DNA of 64,000 bases from Hyphomicrobiales bacterium (lineage in GTDB: Bacteria; Pseudomonadota; Alphaproteobacteria; Rhizobiales; Rhizobiaceae), in contig UCCS01000089.1 in the NCBI GenBank assembly GCA_900470965.1, forward strand, positions 1 through 64,000, given 5' to 3'. The notes under the pieces are model-generated. The model did no database searches. It saw only the letters and a program-made list of their open reading frames with translations, and was not told the origin of the DNA. Made by a program: the position numbers and the translations under genes. Below, piece after piece: positions 35,294 through 44,509 of the stretch (positions within the stretch are counted from its first letter, which is position 1; each line of letters opens with the position of its first letter).

Positions 35294-36658
35294 TCAGGCC
35301 GCGCGCACCTTGCTCGGCCGTGCCCATTCCGGCAGCCAGTCGCCATGGGTGGCGAGCAGCTCATCCACCAGCGACCAGATCTGATCGAGGTCGAGCTCGG
35401 CAGCCGTATGCGGATCCATCATCGCAGCATGATAGATATGTTCCGGATTTTCCGTCATCAGTGCCTGAACCGTCAGTTCCTGGACATTGATATTGGTGCG
35501 GATCAGCGCGGTCAGCTGCGGCGGCAGGTCGCCGATATAGGTTGGCTGGATGCCGGAGGCATCGACCAGGCAGGGGACTTCGGCAGCGCAATTGGCCGGC
35601 AGCGAGGTGATGCAGCCATTATTGCGGACGTTGCCGTAGATGACCGAGGGTTCGCCGGTCCAGACCGAATTGATGATCGAGGAGGCGTATTCCTTCGATT
35701 CATTGACCTCGATCTTGTCGGCCGAACGATAGGCTTCCGCCTGGCCCTTCCAGCGGGCGATCTGCTCGATGCAGCGCTTCGGATATTCGTCGAGCGGAAT
35801 GCCGAATTTCTCGATGAGGTCCTCGCGACCTTCCTTGATGAAGTAAGGTGTGTATTCGGCAAAATGCTCCGAACTTTCGGTGACGAAATAGCCGAGACGC
35901 GTCAGCATCTCGTAACGTACCTTGTTGGGGCAGCGCGGGTTCCAGCCGGGCTTCGGCGCACGTCCCTCGCGATAGGCGCGTACGAGATCCGGATAGAGGT
36001 TCTTGTAGGAACCGTCCGGTTGACGATGCTCGAACTTCAGGTAGAAGGCCATGTGGTTGATGCCGGCCGAGCGGTAGCGGATTTCGTCATAGGGGATGTC
36101 GAGATCATGGGCGAGCTCCATTGCCGTGCCCTGCACGGAATGGCAAAGGCCAACCTGCTTGATGTCAGGATATTTCTCGGCGATCGCCCAGGTGTTGATC
36201 GCCATCGGGTTTACATATTGCAGCATGATGGCGTTGGGGCAGACCGCACGAATATCTTCGCAAATCTTCCAGAGATGCGGCACGGTCCGCAGGCCACGCA
36301 TGATGCCGCCGACGCCGAGCGTGTCGGCAATCGTCTGGCGCAAGCCGTATTTCTTCGGCACCTCGAAGTCCGTCACCGTGCAGGGTTCGTAACCGCCAAT
36401 CTGGAAGGCGACGACCACGAAATCGGCGCCCGACAGAGCCTTGCGCTGATCGCCGTAGGTCTCTGCCTTCGCCTTCACACCAAGTGTCGAAATCAGCTTG
36501 TTGACGACGATGGCGCTTTCTTCCAATCGCTGCGGGTTGATGTCCATGAGCGCGATCGTAGCCCCCGACAGCGCCGGACGCTGCAGGATGTCGCCGACGA
36601 TGTTCTTCATGAAAACGGTGGAGCCAGCTCCGATGAACGCTATTCTGGGATTTGCCAT
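35294..36658 (-). CDS. agaL2: GH4 family alpha-galactosidase
   Basis: 454-residue NAD+- and Mn2+-dependent glycosidase of family GH4. The Rossmann start is RIAFIGAGSTVFMKNIVGDIL, the active-site motif is LCHSVQGT near residue 174, and the metal-binding Asn/His segment is NHMAFYLKF. CHSV is the form found in alpha-galactosidases such as MelA. ATG 36658 has GGAGG five bases upstream. It is the last gene of the leftward agp operon and would release galactose from melibiose or raffinose-type sugars in the cytoplasm. The symbol follows gene order recalled from S. meliloti and could be swapped with agaL1. Confidence 0.85.
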   Translation of the reverse strand: MANPRIAFIGAGSTVFMKNIVGDILQRPALSGATIALMDINPQRLEESAIVVNKLISTLGVKAKAETYGDQRKALSGADFVVVAFQIGGYEPCTVTDFEVPKKYGLRQTIADTLGVGGIMRGLRTVPHLWKICEDIRAVCPNAIMLQYVNPMAINTWAIAEKYPDIKQVGLCHSVQGTAMELAHDLDIPYDEIRYRSAGINHMAFYLKFEHRQPDGSYKNLYPDLVRAYREGRAPKPGWNPRCPNKVRYEMLTRLGYFVTESSEHFAEYTPYFIKEGREDLIEKFGIPLDEYPKRCIEQIARWKGQAEAYRSADKIEVNESKEYASSIINSVWTGEPSVIYGNVRNNGCITSLPANCAAEVPCLVDASGIQPTYIGDLPPQLTALIRTNINVQELTVQALMTENPEHIYHAAMMDPHTAAELDLDQIWSLVDELLATHGDWLPEWARPSKVRAA

Positions 36659-36680
36659 ATGAACCTCCGGCATTCTGAAA

Positions 36681-38348
36681 TCAGGCTACCTCGAAAGCGG
36701 CTTTGACGAGCCGTTCGGTGTAGGGTGTCTTGGGATTGGAAAGGACTTCGTTGACGGGTCCCTCTTCCATGATCTTGCCGTGCTGCATGACGATGACACG
36801 GTGGCAGAGGGCACGCACGACCTTCAGGTCATGCGAAATGAAAAGGTAGCTCAGACCGCGCTCATCCTGCAGCTTGCGCAGGAGCTCTATGATCTGCGCC
36901 TGGACGGAGAGGTCGAGTGCCGAGGTCGGCTCGTCGAGCAGGATGAATTCCGGCTCCAGTGCGATCGCCCGCGCAATAGCGATGCGTTGGCGCTGCCCAC
37001 CGGAAAATTCATGCGGGAAACGCGAGAGGATGTTGCCCGGCATGCCGGCGGAGACCAGAGCTTCGCGAACCCTGTCCAGACGTTCGCCCTTGGTGGCGCC
37101 GAGCTTGTTGACGACCAGCCCTTCCTCGATGATCTGACCGATCGTCATGCGCGGATTGAGTGACGAGAACGGGTCCTGGAAGACGACCTGCATGCGCGAG
37201 CGCAAGGGCCGCATTTCCGCCCGTGACTTGCCGTGGATCGGCTGGCGGTCGAAATAGATCTCGCCGTTGTCCGTGTCACTGAGCCTGAGAATAGCCTGAC
37301 CGAAGGTCGTCTTGCCCGAACCGGATTCACCGACGAGGCCCAGCGTTTCGTGTCGCCGCAGCGTCAGATTGAGACTGTCGACGGCGACCAGTTCGCGCAG
37401 CTCCGGTCTGAAGAAGCCGCCATGGCGCAGCATGAAGGAGACGCGCACGCCGCGGGCGTCGAGAATGATATCCGATCCCTCCGGCAGCGGGTTGGCCTGG
37501 CCGCGCGGCTCTGATCCCAAAAGATGCTTCGTATAGGGATGTTGCGGATTGGCGAAGAGCTGCTCGGTTATATTGTGCTCGCGCATCTCGCCATGCTGCA
37601 TCACATAGACATAGTCGGAGAACTTGCGCACGACCGTCAGGTCGTGGGTAATCAGGATCACTGCCATCCGCAATTCCGTCTGCAGATTGCGGATGAGATT
37701 GAGGATCTGCGCCTGGACGGTCACGTCGAGCGCCGTCGTCGGCTCGTCGGCGATCAGCACATCGGGATCATTGGCGAGCGCCATGGCGATCATCACGCGC
37801 TGGCGCTGACCGCCCGAGAGCTGATGCGGATATTGCCGCAGGCGCGCTTCGGGATCGGGGATCTGCACCTGCTTCAAAAGCTCCAGCGCCTTGGCGTCGG
37901 CCTGTCTGCGGCTCATCTTGCGGTGGACGCGGATCGCTTCGACGATCTGGCTGCCGATCGTATAGATCGGGTTCAGCGAACTCATTGGCTCCTGGAAGAT
38001 CATCGAGATCCGGTCGCCGCGCAGCCTGCGGCGGGCTCTCTCCGAAAATTTCAGAATATTGGCGCCGTCATACTCGACGCTCGAGCGCGGCGAGATGACC
38101 GCACGCTTGGAGAGAAGCCCCATGACGGTGCGCGCCGTCACCGACTTGCCGGAGCCCGACTCGCCGACGATGGCGATTGTTTCGCCGCGGTATAGCTGGA
38201 AGGAAATGTCCTTCACGGCTTCGACAGTGCCATGCTCGACCTTGAAATTCACGCCGATATTGCGCGCGTCGATGATCGGGCTCTCCTTGCGGCCGTGATG
38301 ATCGTGACGGACGGGCGGAGCGAAGGAACTAACGAGAGCAAGGGCCAT
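36681..38348 (-). CDS. agpD: Alpha-galactoside ABC transporter ATPase with two fused ABC domains
   Basis: 555-residue protein holding two complete ATPase domains, equivalent to OppD and OppF joined. The first has Walker A GESGSGKSV, signature LSGGQRQRVMIA and Walker B VLIADEPTTALDV; the second, from about residue 285, has GESGSGKTT, FSGGQRQRIAIA and FILLDEPTSALDL. Each domain has its own Q-loop and switch His. ATG 38348 has GAGG eight bases upstream and overlaps the agpC stop. It powers the alpha-galactoside importer made of AgpA, AgpB and AgpC. Confidence 0.9.
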   Translation of the reverse strand: MALALVSSFAPPVRHDHHGRKESPIIDARNIGVNFKVEHGTVEAVKDISFQLYRGETIAIVGESGSGKSVTARTVMGLLSKRAVISPRSSVEYDGANILKFSERARRRLRGDRISMIFQEPMSSLNPIYTIGSQIVEAIRVHRKMSRRQADAKALELLKQVQIPDPEARLRQYPHQLSGGQRQRVMIAMALANDPDVLIADEPTTALDVTVQAQILNLIRNLQTELRMAVILITHDLTVVRKFSDYVYVMQHGEMREHNITEQLFANPQHPYTKHLLGSEPRGQANPLPEGSDIILDARGVRVSFMLRHGGFFRPELRELVAVDSLNLTLRRHETLGLVGESGSGKTTFGQAILRLSDTDNGEIYFDRQPIHGKSRAEMRPLRSRMQVVFQDPFSSLNPRMTIGQIIEEGLVVNKLGATKGERLDRVREALVSAGMPGNILSRFPHEFSGGQRQRIAIARAIALEPEFILLDEPTSALDLSVQAQIIELLRKLQDERGLSYLFISHDLKVVRALCHRVIVMQHGKIMEEGPVNEVLSNPKTPYTERLVKAAFEVA

Positions 38349-38358
38349 CTTCATCACC

Positions 38359-39489
38359 TCAGTAGGGATCGACCGCATCGCGCAGACCGTCGCCGAGCGC
38401 ATTGAAGGCAAAGACGGTGATCAGCACGAAAGCGACGGGAGCGAGAATCCAGGGATAGGTTCCGATGACCGAATAATTGGCCGTATCCTGCAGCATCAAA
38501 CCCCAGGAAATCAGCGGCGGCTTTACGGCAAAGCCGAGGAAGCCAAGGAAGGATTCGAGCAGCACGACGCTCGGAATATGGATGGTGACGGCGACGATCA
38601 CGTGGCTCATCACATTCGGGAAAATATGCTGGAAGATGATGCGCCGGTCGGTCGCGCCGACCGCCATTGCCGCCCGCACATATTCGATACGCGCCAACGC
38701 CAGCGTCTTGCCGCGCACCTCGCGCGACATCTGCGCCCAGCCGAGCGCCGACATGACGAAGATCACGAAGGCGAGGAAGACGTTGGTCGGCGCGGTGATC
38801 GGGATCAGCGATGTCAGCGCCAGATAGAGCGGCAGCTGCGGGAAGGCGAGTACCAGCTCGACGAAACGTTGCACCCAGACATCGAAGGCGCCGCCGTAAT
38901 AGCCCGAGACCATGCCGACCGTCGTGCCGACGACAGTGACGATGAAGACCACTGTCAGTGCGATCATCAGCGAGATGCGCGAGCCGATGATGGCGCGCGA
39001 CAGCACGTCACGACCGAACTTGTCGGTGCCGAGGAAATGCACCGGCTGGCCGTCGACCGTGCCGAAGAAATGGCGATTGGCCGGGATGAGACCGAGCAGA
39101 TTGTAGTCCGAACCTTTGACGAAGAAGCCGAGCAGACGCGGATTGTCGTAATCCACGCCGACGACCGGCTGGAAGGTAACCGGATCGAGCTCTTCGGAAT
39201 CCGCCAGCGCATAGACGCGCGGCCAGACGAGACTGCCTTCCTTGTCATGGATGCTGATGAGCTGCGGCGGCGCAAAGCCAACATCGGTCGCCTTTGGGTC
39301 CATCGGCGCAAAGAAATCAGCAAAGACAGCCATGATGATTAAGAGGCCAACGAGGATCAGGCCGATCATGCCGGTCCAGGAGCGCCGCAGCCGGCGCCAG
39401 ACCAGCGCCATATAGCTCTCATTGCCATGGTGGGTATTCTTGACCGCTTCTTCATGCGGTGGCGGCGGGGAAGAGTCGAAGGCAAACAT
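38359..39489 (-). CDS. agpC: Alpha-galactoside ABC transporter permease AgpC
   Basis: 376-residue OppC-type permease with a longer N-terminus (about 40 residues, Pro-rich SSPPPPHEE) than usual. A large periplasmic insert lies between the first membrane segment and HFLGTDKFGRDVLSRAIIGSRISL near residue 155. The EAA loop is EYVRAAMAVGATDRRIIFQHIFPNV, and it ends FNALGDGLRDAVDPY. ATG 39489 is chosen because GGAGG lies eight bases upstream; its start sits two bases before the end of agpB, an overlap. Confidence 0.9.
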   Translation of the reverse strand: MFAFDSSPPPPHEEAVKNTHHGNESYMALVWRRLRRSWTGMIGLILVGLLIIMAVFADFFAPMDPKATDVGFAPPQLISIHDKEGSLVWPRVYALADSEELDPVTFQPVVGVDYDNPRLLGFFVKGSDYNLLGLIPANRHFFGTVDGQPVHFLGTDKFGRDVLSRAIIGSRISLMIALTVVFIVTVVGTTVGMVSGYYGGAFDVWVQRFVELVLAFPQLPLYLALTSLIPITAPTNVFLAFVIFVMSALGWAQMSREVRGKTLALARIEYVRAAMAVGATDRRIIFQHIFPNVMSHVIVAVTIHIPSVVLLESFLGFLGFAVKPPLISWGLMLQDTANYSVIGTYPWILAPVAFVLITVFAFNALGDGLRDAVDPY

Positions 39490-39490
39490 A

Positions 39491-40498
39491 TCAGGCTCCT
39501 CCATATTGACGGACCCGCGGATCGAGCATGGCAAGCAGCATGTCGGCGATGATGTTGCCGACGATCAGCGTGGCCGACAGCACCAGCATGAAAGTCGCTG
39601 TGACATAGACGTCGCCGATCGCCATCGAGCCGACGATTGCCGGCCCGACAGTCGGCAAGGCGAAGATGATCGCGGTTTCGATCTCGCCGGTCAGCATGTA
39701 GGGAAGCACGACGCCCTGATACATGACGAGCGGATGCAACGCGTTTGGAACGGCGTGACGCATGACGACGGCGCCGCCCGAAAGCCCCTTGGCGCGCGCT
39801 GTCTCAACATATTGAGCATTCAGCGTGTCGAGCAGATTGCCGCGCATGACGCGCATATTGTAGGCGAGCCCGCCGAAAGTGGCGATCGCGACGACCGGCC
39901 AGACATGGCTGATGAGATCCATAAATTTGCCCCAGGACCATGGCGCCCCGCCATACTGCGGCGAGAAGAAGCTGCCGATTTCCGTGACGTTGAATTGGAA
40001 GACCAGCAGATAGACGATGATCAGCGCCATCAGGAAGCGCGGCACCGTCATGCCGAGAAAGGCAATGCCGGAGAGCAGGCTGTCGATCCAGCTATATTGG
40101 CGGGTCGCCGCCCAGATGCCGAAGGTGATGCCGAGGATGGACGCAAAAATGTGGCAGACCAGCGCCAGGGCCAGCGTGCGGGGCAGGCGCTCGCCGACCA
40201 CGTCAGCAACCGGCTTGTTGTAGAACATGCTGTAGCCGAAATCGCCTTTGGTCACGATTCCCGTGATCCAGTTGACGTACTGGACGACCATCGGCTTATC
40301 GAGGCCATGTTCGATGCGGTAGGCCTGAGCCTGGGCATCCGCCTGGGCGAAGGAAGCTCCGCCCTGATTGATCAACTGCGAACGGATATAGTCGGCATAA
40401 TCTCCGGGCGGCGCCTGGATAATGGCAAAGGTCACCACACTCAGGATGAAGAGGACGGGGATCGCCGAGGCGATACGCATGAGCAGGAATCGTAGCAT
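39491..40498 (-). CDS. agpB: Alpha-galactoside ABC transporter permease AgpB
   Basis: 335-residue OppB-type permease: LRFLLMRIASAIPVLFILSVVTFAIIQAPPGD at the N-terminus, an extended periplasmic loop with GLDKPMVVQYVNWITGIVTKGDFGYS, the EAA loop QYVETARAKGLSGGAVVMRHAVPNALHP and the end IADMLLAMLDPRVR. The start at ATG 40498 fits the family, although the nearest purine-rich site (AAGGAG) is 13 or more bases upstream. It follows agpA after a 118-base spacer with a GC-rich hairpin. Confidence 0.9.
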   Translation of the reverse strand: MLRFLLMRIASAIPVLFILSVVTFAIIQAPPGDYADYIRSQLINQGGASFAQADAQAQAYRIEHGLDKPMVVQYVNWITGIVTKGDFGYSMFYNKPVADVVGERLPRTLALALVCHIFASILGITFGIWAATRQYSWIDSLLSGIAFLGMTVPRFLMALIIVYLLVFQFNVTEIGSFFSPQYGGAPWSWGKFMDLISHVWPVVAIATFGGLAYNMRVMRGNLLDTLNAQYVETARAKGLSGGAVVMRHAVPNALHPLVMYQGVVLPYMLTGEIETAIIFALPTVGPAIVGSMAIGDVYVTATFMLVLSATLIVGNIIADMLLAMLDPRVRQYGGA

Positions 40499-40538
40499 CA
40501 GACGGTTCGCTTCTCCTTGCCGCCAGTCGCTCGTCTCA

Positions 40539-40572
40539 GCGCGGCCGGCTTGTTGATTCTGACCGGCCGCGC
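40539..40572 (-). other. GC-rich hairpin between agpA and agpB
   Basis: GCGCGGCCGG (40539-40548) pairs perfectly with CCGGCCGCGC (40563-40572) across a 14-base loop. Its place between the binding-protein gene and the permease gene suggests partial termination or protection of the agpA transcript. Confidence 0.65.
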
Positions 40573-40616
40573 GCAGCACGCGCGACCGGAAGCTTTTGTC
40601 GTTCGGGAGGGAGCTC

Positions 40617-42704
40617 TTAGTTTATTGGACCCTTGTCTCCAGGCTTGCCGGGAAGCTGTTGAGGGAAGAGTTCGTACTTGCCCTGCTTGTCGGCGGCCAC
40701 CCACAGACGCTCGCGGATGACGGAATCCTCGGCCCAGTTGAACATCATGATCGGCGTACCCTCGGGAATATTCGAGAAACGCTTGTTGATGATCAGCGCA
40801 CCCGGATATTCCGTCAGCCCGACCGTATCCACGTGTTCGGTCGCCGTCTTCTGGTACTGCTTCATGAGTGCCACGCGTTCGTCATTGTCCTGGCTCGTGC
40901 GGAATTTGTTGACGATGTCGACAAGCTCCTTTTCGTAAGGCAGGAGGTCGAGCTGATTATCCTTGCCGGCGCGGTGGTGCCAGCTGGTGCGTGGGCCGAC
41001 AGCGGCAAGCTGTTCGGTGTTCTGCACCACGGAGGCGAGCTCGGTTGTGTTGCGCTGGACCAGCCAGTCGAACTGGCCGGCATAATGCGCGTTATCGCGC
41101 TTGGGACCATCAAGAGCATTGATGATGATCTTGATGCCGAGCTTCTCCATCTGACCGACGACGCCTTCGGCAAGGCTCTTGTCGGTGGTGTAGTCGTTGT
41201 TGACGAGAAGCACGATCTCGACGTTCTTGCCATCAGCTGTTCCGGCCGGGAAGTTCACGAAGCCGTCACCATCCGTATCCTTCAGGCCGACCTTGGCGAG
41301 CAGCGACTTGGCACCCTTTAGATCGAAGGGATAGTAGACGGTCGAGTTGCGATCATAGAAGCTCGTGCCGGAGGAAAGCCCGCCTGCATAGATCGCCGTG
41401 AACGGTCCCTTGACAAGGGAGTCGCCGATCGCCTTGCGGTCGATCGCCATGGTCACGGCCTTGCGGAAGTCCTCGTTGCGGTCGAGTTCGCGGATCGCCT
41501 GACTGCGGGCATCAGGATCACCCCAGCCATTGGCCGAAAGGTTCATGCGAAGATTATAGCCGATGAGGCGCGGGCCGAAGGCGAGACGCGCCGGAGCAGT
41601 CTTTTCGGCGGCACGCTTCAACGAGGCCACGAAGTTTTCCGGCTGCTCGAGGTTCGAGAAGTCGGCAGAACCGGCAACGGCCTGCACGTCACGGTCGGCC
41701 CAGGTCGAGAGCTTGTAGTGCAACTCGTTGAGATAAGGCAGCTGATTGCCCTTCTCGTCGACCTTCCAGTAGTAGGGGTTGCGGCGCATGACGATAATGT
41801 CATCCGGCCGATATTCGACCGGCACCCAGGCGCCCATGACCGGCATGTTCATATATTCCGGCGGGAAGGCGTTCTTGAACTGATCGTAGGTGTTCTTCGA
41901 ATATTTCGGGTGCTGGTGCTTCAGAATATGCGACGGACCCGGGCAGAAGTTCGGATAGGCCATCGTATAGAGGTACTGCTTCGGGAAGGCTTCCTTGAAG
42001 GTCCATTCGACTGTGTAGTCGTCGATCTTCGTGAGCGTCGTTCCCTCGCCGAAGGCTTCCGGCGATGCCCCGCCGCCGAGTGGCGAAACGTTCGGGTCGA
42101 TGACTTCGTCTTCCCAATAGAACATGAGGTCATCGGCATTGAAGGGCGCGCCGTCGGACCACTTGGCGCCTTCGATCAGATGCATGGTCAGCTTGTGACC
42201 GTCCTGCGACCATTCCCAGCCCTTGGCGAGGTTCGGCAACGGCTCGGTATCCTTGGCTTCCACCTGGAAGAGCGGCGCCGTGCGTGTCAGGCATTCGGAA
42301 AGGCCGATATCGATGCCGCCCCAGCCCTGCGTCTGGCCCGCACCATAGTTCCAGCCTTCCGGCCGGCCGCCGATGACATGGCGCATCACGTCGCCATAGC
42401 CGCCGATACCGTCAGGCATGTTTTCGGTCTTGAAGACCAGCGGCTCCTTGGGCAGGCGATCCTTGACCGCTGGCAGCTTGCCGCTGTCGACGAAATTCTT
42501 CGTGACCCAGTCCGGCTCGTGATATTCCGGCAGCGCCTTGAACTCCAGGATGGAGTCGCGGGACACATATTTGATCTTGCCTTCCGCCGGGAAAGCCGGC
42601 GGTGCCGGCGGCACTGTCGGCTCGGACGCATAGGCATTCAGGGCCGCGACTGAAACGCCAAGCGCCAGTCCTGCCAGGATGCCGATCTTACGGAAATTCG
42701 TCAT
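40617..42704 (-). CDS. agpA: Alpha-galactoside-binding periplasmic protein AgpA
   Basis: 695-residue family 5 substrate-binding protein, longer than most, with a signal peptide (RKIGILAGLALGVSVAALNAYA, mature start near SEPTVPPAP). Family features are WEWSQDGHKLTMHLIEGAKWSDGAPFNADDLMFYW near residue 165, ILKHQHPKYSK, and MMFNWAEDSVIRERLWVAADKQGKYE near the end. With the fused ATPase, GH4 enzymes and AraC activator alongside, it fits AgpA, the melibiose/raffinose-binding protein known in Sinorhizobium. This is from recalled context, not a search. Confidence 0.87.
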   Translation of the reverse strand: MTNFRKIGILAGLALGVSVAALNAYASEPTVPPAPPAFPAEGKIKYVSRDSILEFKALPEYHEPDWVTKNFVDSGKLPAVKDRLPKEPLVFKTENMPDGIGGYGDVMRHVIGGRPEGWNYGAGQTQGWGGIDIGLSECLTRTAPLFQVEAKDTEPLPNLAKGWEWSQDGHKLTMHLIEGAKWSDGAPFNADDLMFYWEDEVIDPNVSPLGGGASPEAFGEGTTLTKIDDYTVEWTFKEAFPKQYLYTMAYPNFCPGPSHILKHQHPKYSKNTYDQFKNAFPPEYMNMPVMGAWVPVEYRPDDIIVMRRNPYYWKVDEKGNQLPYLNELHYKLSTWADRDVQAVAGSADFSNLEQPENFVASLKRAAEKTAPARLAFGPRLIGYNLRMNLSANGWGDPDARSQAIRELDRNEDFRKAVTMAIDRKAIGDSLVKGPFTAIYAGGLSSGTSFYDRNSTVYYPFDLKGAKSLLAKVGLKDTDGDGFVNFPAGTADGKNVEIVLLVNNDYTTDKSLAEGVVGQMEKLGIKIIINALDGPKRDNAHYAGQFDWLVQRNTTELASVVQNTEQLAAVGPRTSWHHRAGKDNQLDLLPYEKELVDIVNKFRTSQDNDERVALMKQYQKTATEHVDTVGLTEYPGALIINKRFSNIPEGTPIMMFNWAEDSVIRERLWVAADKQGKYELFPQQLPGKPGDKGPIN

Positions 42705-42828
42705 CGTCTCTCCCTCTTGTTCCGGAGCGCTTGTACGCGTCTCCGCTTCTCCTCAAACGACGATGAAGGAAGCTGGTGTGCGGGGACCTTCCTCCCGAAG
42801 AGCCGCCGCAGCCTCCCTCACCCTGACT

Positions 42829-44295
42829 TTAGACGGCTTGCTTCAGCGCCGCCTTTTCAACACGAAGCTCCTCGATTGAGCGGACATTGCGGCGCGCGGC
42901 CCCTTCCCACTCTCTCGTTTTGACCTTGGAATTGACCAGCCGCTCCTTGGCGGCTGGCACAGCATGCGCATATTGCGGCAGCCAGCGGGCCTGGGCAACG
43001 ACCATCTCGTCGACCATCTGCCAGACCTCTTCCGGCGTCGAGACGGCACCGACCAGCGGATCGTGCAGCACGGCGAGCTTCAGGAGATCGATATCGCCGG
43101 AAATCGCTGCATGCACCGACATGCGTTGGACATTGATCGACGAGATGCAGGTCGCAGCACAGGCTTCCGGAATGGTAATGCCGGAGACCATGTTGATGCC
43201 AAAGCGATCGACGAAGCCGGGCGACTCGATGATGGCATCGGATGGCAGGTTGGTGATAACGCCTGTATTCTTGACGTTGAAGTGACCGCGATAGACGCGA
43301 CCGGTTTCCAGCGCCTCGAGAATGTGGCTCGCGTGCTCGTTGGAGCGCTTGGCCGGATCGATCGGCTTTTCGGCCGAAGCAAGGAATTGCGGGAATTCCG
43401 TCTCGAACCAATTGCGGGTCTCGGTCGAGTGACGCAGATAGCCGCCAGTCTCGCCGTGGATCCAGTCGGACATGTCGATCCAGCGGGTAATTTCCTCCGG
43501 CCGCTTGCGGTACCAGGGCAGGTATTCGGAGAGATGGCCGTTGCTCTCGGTCGAATAGACGCCGAAGCGCTTCAGCACGTCGATGCGCAGCTTCTCCTGT
43601 TGCGAATAGACGGGATGCGCCTCGAAGGCGGCGATCAGCTCGTCCTTGCCAATCCTGCGGCCGTTGAGACGCAGATCGACGAACCAGGTCTGGTGGTTGA
43701 TGCCCGAGCAGATATAGTCGAGTTCGCTCTGCGACTTGGCGCCGAGCACTTCGGCAATCTGTTCGGCGCCATGCTGGACCCCGTGGCAGAGACCGACCGT
43801 ATCGACCTTACCGTATTCGATAGCCGCCCAGGTATTCATCGCCATCGGGTTGGCATAGTTCAGGAACTTCGCACCCGGTGCCGCGACCTCACGGATATCC
43901 TTGCAGAAGTCGAGAATGACGGGGATGTTGCGCTGGCCATAGAGAATGCCGCCGGCGCAGATCGTATCGCCGACACACTGGTCGATGCCGTATTTCAGGG
44001 GAATTCTGATATCATCGGCATAGGCTTCGAGCCCGCCGACACGTACGCAGCTGATGACATAACGCGCGCCTTCCAGCGCCTTACGACGATCTGTCGTCGC
44101 CGTCACCTTCGTCGGCAGCTTGTTTGCCTCGACGATCTTGTCGAGAATTGCCTTGATCATCTGCAGGTTATGTTCGCTGAGGTCGGTCAGCGCGAATTCA
44201 ATGTCCTTGAATTCCGGCACGCAGAGAATATCGGTGAACAGCTTCTTGGTGAAGCCGACGCTGCCTGCTCCGATAATAGCGATTTTGAAACTCAT
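42829..44295 (-). CDS. agaL1: GH4 family glycosidase (alpha-galactosidase-like, CHGV motif)
   Basis: 488-residue NAD+/Mn2+-dependent GH4 glycosidase. It starts KIAIIGAGSVGFTKKLFTDIL, with the active-site motif LCHGVQHGAEQIAEVLG near residue 174 and the metal/sugar segment SGINHQTWFVDLRLNG. The motif is CHGV, unlike the CHSV of the other GH4 gene here; in published GH4 groups, CHG forms were linked to alpha-glucuronidase or broad alpha-glycosidase activity. ATG 44295 has GAGG eight bases upstream. It is the first gene of the leftward agp operon and divergent from the AraC regulator. The name follows position and carries that caveat. Confidence 0.82.
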   Translation of the reverse strand: MSFKIAIIGAGSVGFTKKLFTDILCVPEFKDIEFALTDLSEHNLQMIKAILDKIVEANKLPTKVTATTDRRKALEGARYVISCVRVGGLEAYADDIRIPLKYGIDQCVGDTICAGGILYGQRNIPVILDFCKDIREVAAPGAKFLNYANPMAMNTWAAIEYGKVDTVGLCHGVQHGAEQIAEVLGAKSQSELDYICSGINHQTWFVDLRLNGRRIGKDELIAAFEAHPVYSQQEKLRIDVLKRFGVYSTESNGHLSEYLPWYRKRPEEITRWIDMSDWIHGETGGYLRHSTETRNWFETEFPQFLASAEKPIDPAKRSNEHASHILEALETGRVYRGHFNVKNTGVITNLPSDAIIESPGFVDRFGINMVSGITIPEACAATCISSINVQRMSVHAAISGDIDLLKLAVLHDPLVGAVSTPEEVWQMVDEMVVAQARWLPQYAHAVPAAKERLVNSKVKTREWEGAARRNVRSIEELRVEKAALKQAV

Positions 44296-44509
44296 ATCCT
44301 TCACCTCGATCCGATCAAATGCTAGGTAGAAAGACAGCTAAGGAGGGCTAGGCGGCATACTTGTGCACACCGTCTGAAAATACTGGAAAATGGTGCCTGT
44401 ATTCCTCCCGGCCGTTCTTTCGACCGCGATCTCTTCCTCTTGTGGAAAGGGATTATGCGCATATTCGCAGGAGCGGCCAGAGAAGGATTATGCTTTCGAG
44501 GGTAATTTT

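Noticed and set aside
35345..36706. 453-codon plus-strand frame opposite agaL2
   Set aside because: Antisense shadow rich in Arg, Asp and Gly with no family features.
42964..44325. 453-codon plus-strand frame opposite the GH4 gene
   Set aside because: Antisense shadow; the minus strand carries a complete GH4 enzyme with NAD and active-site motifs.
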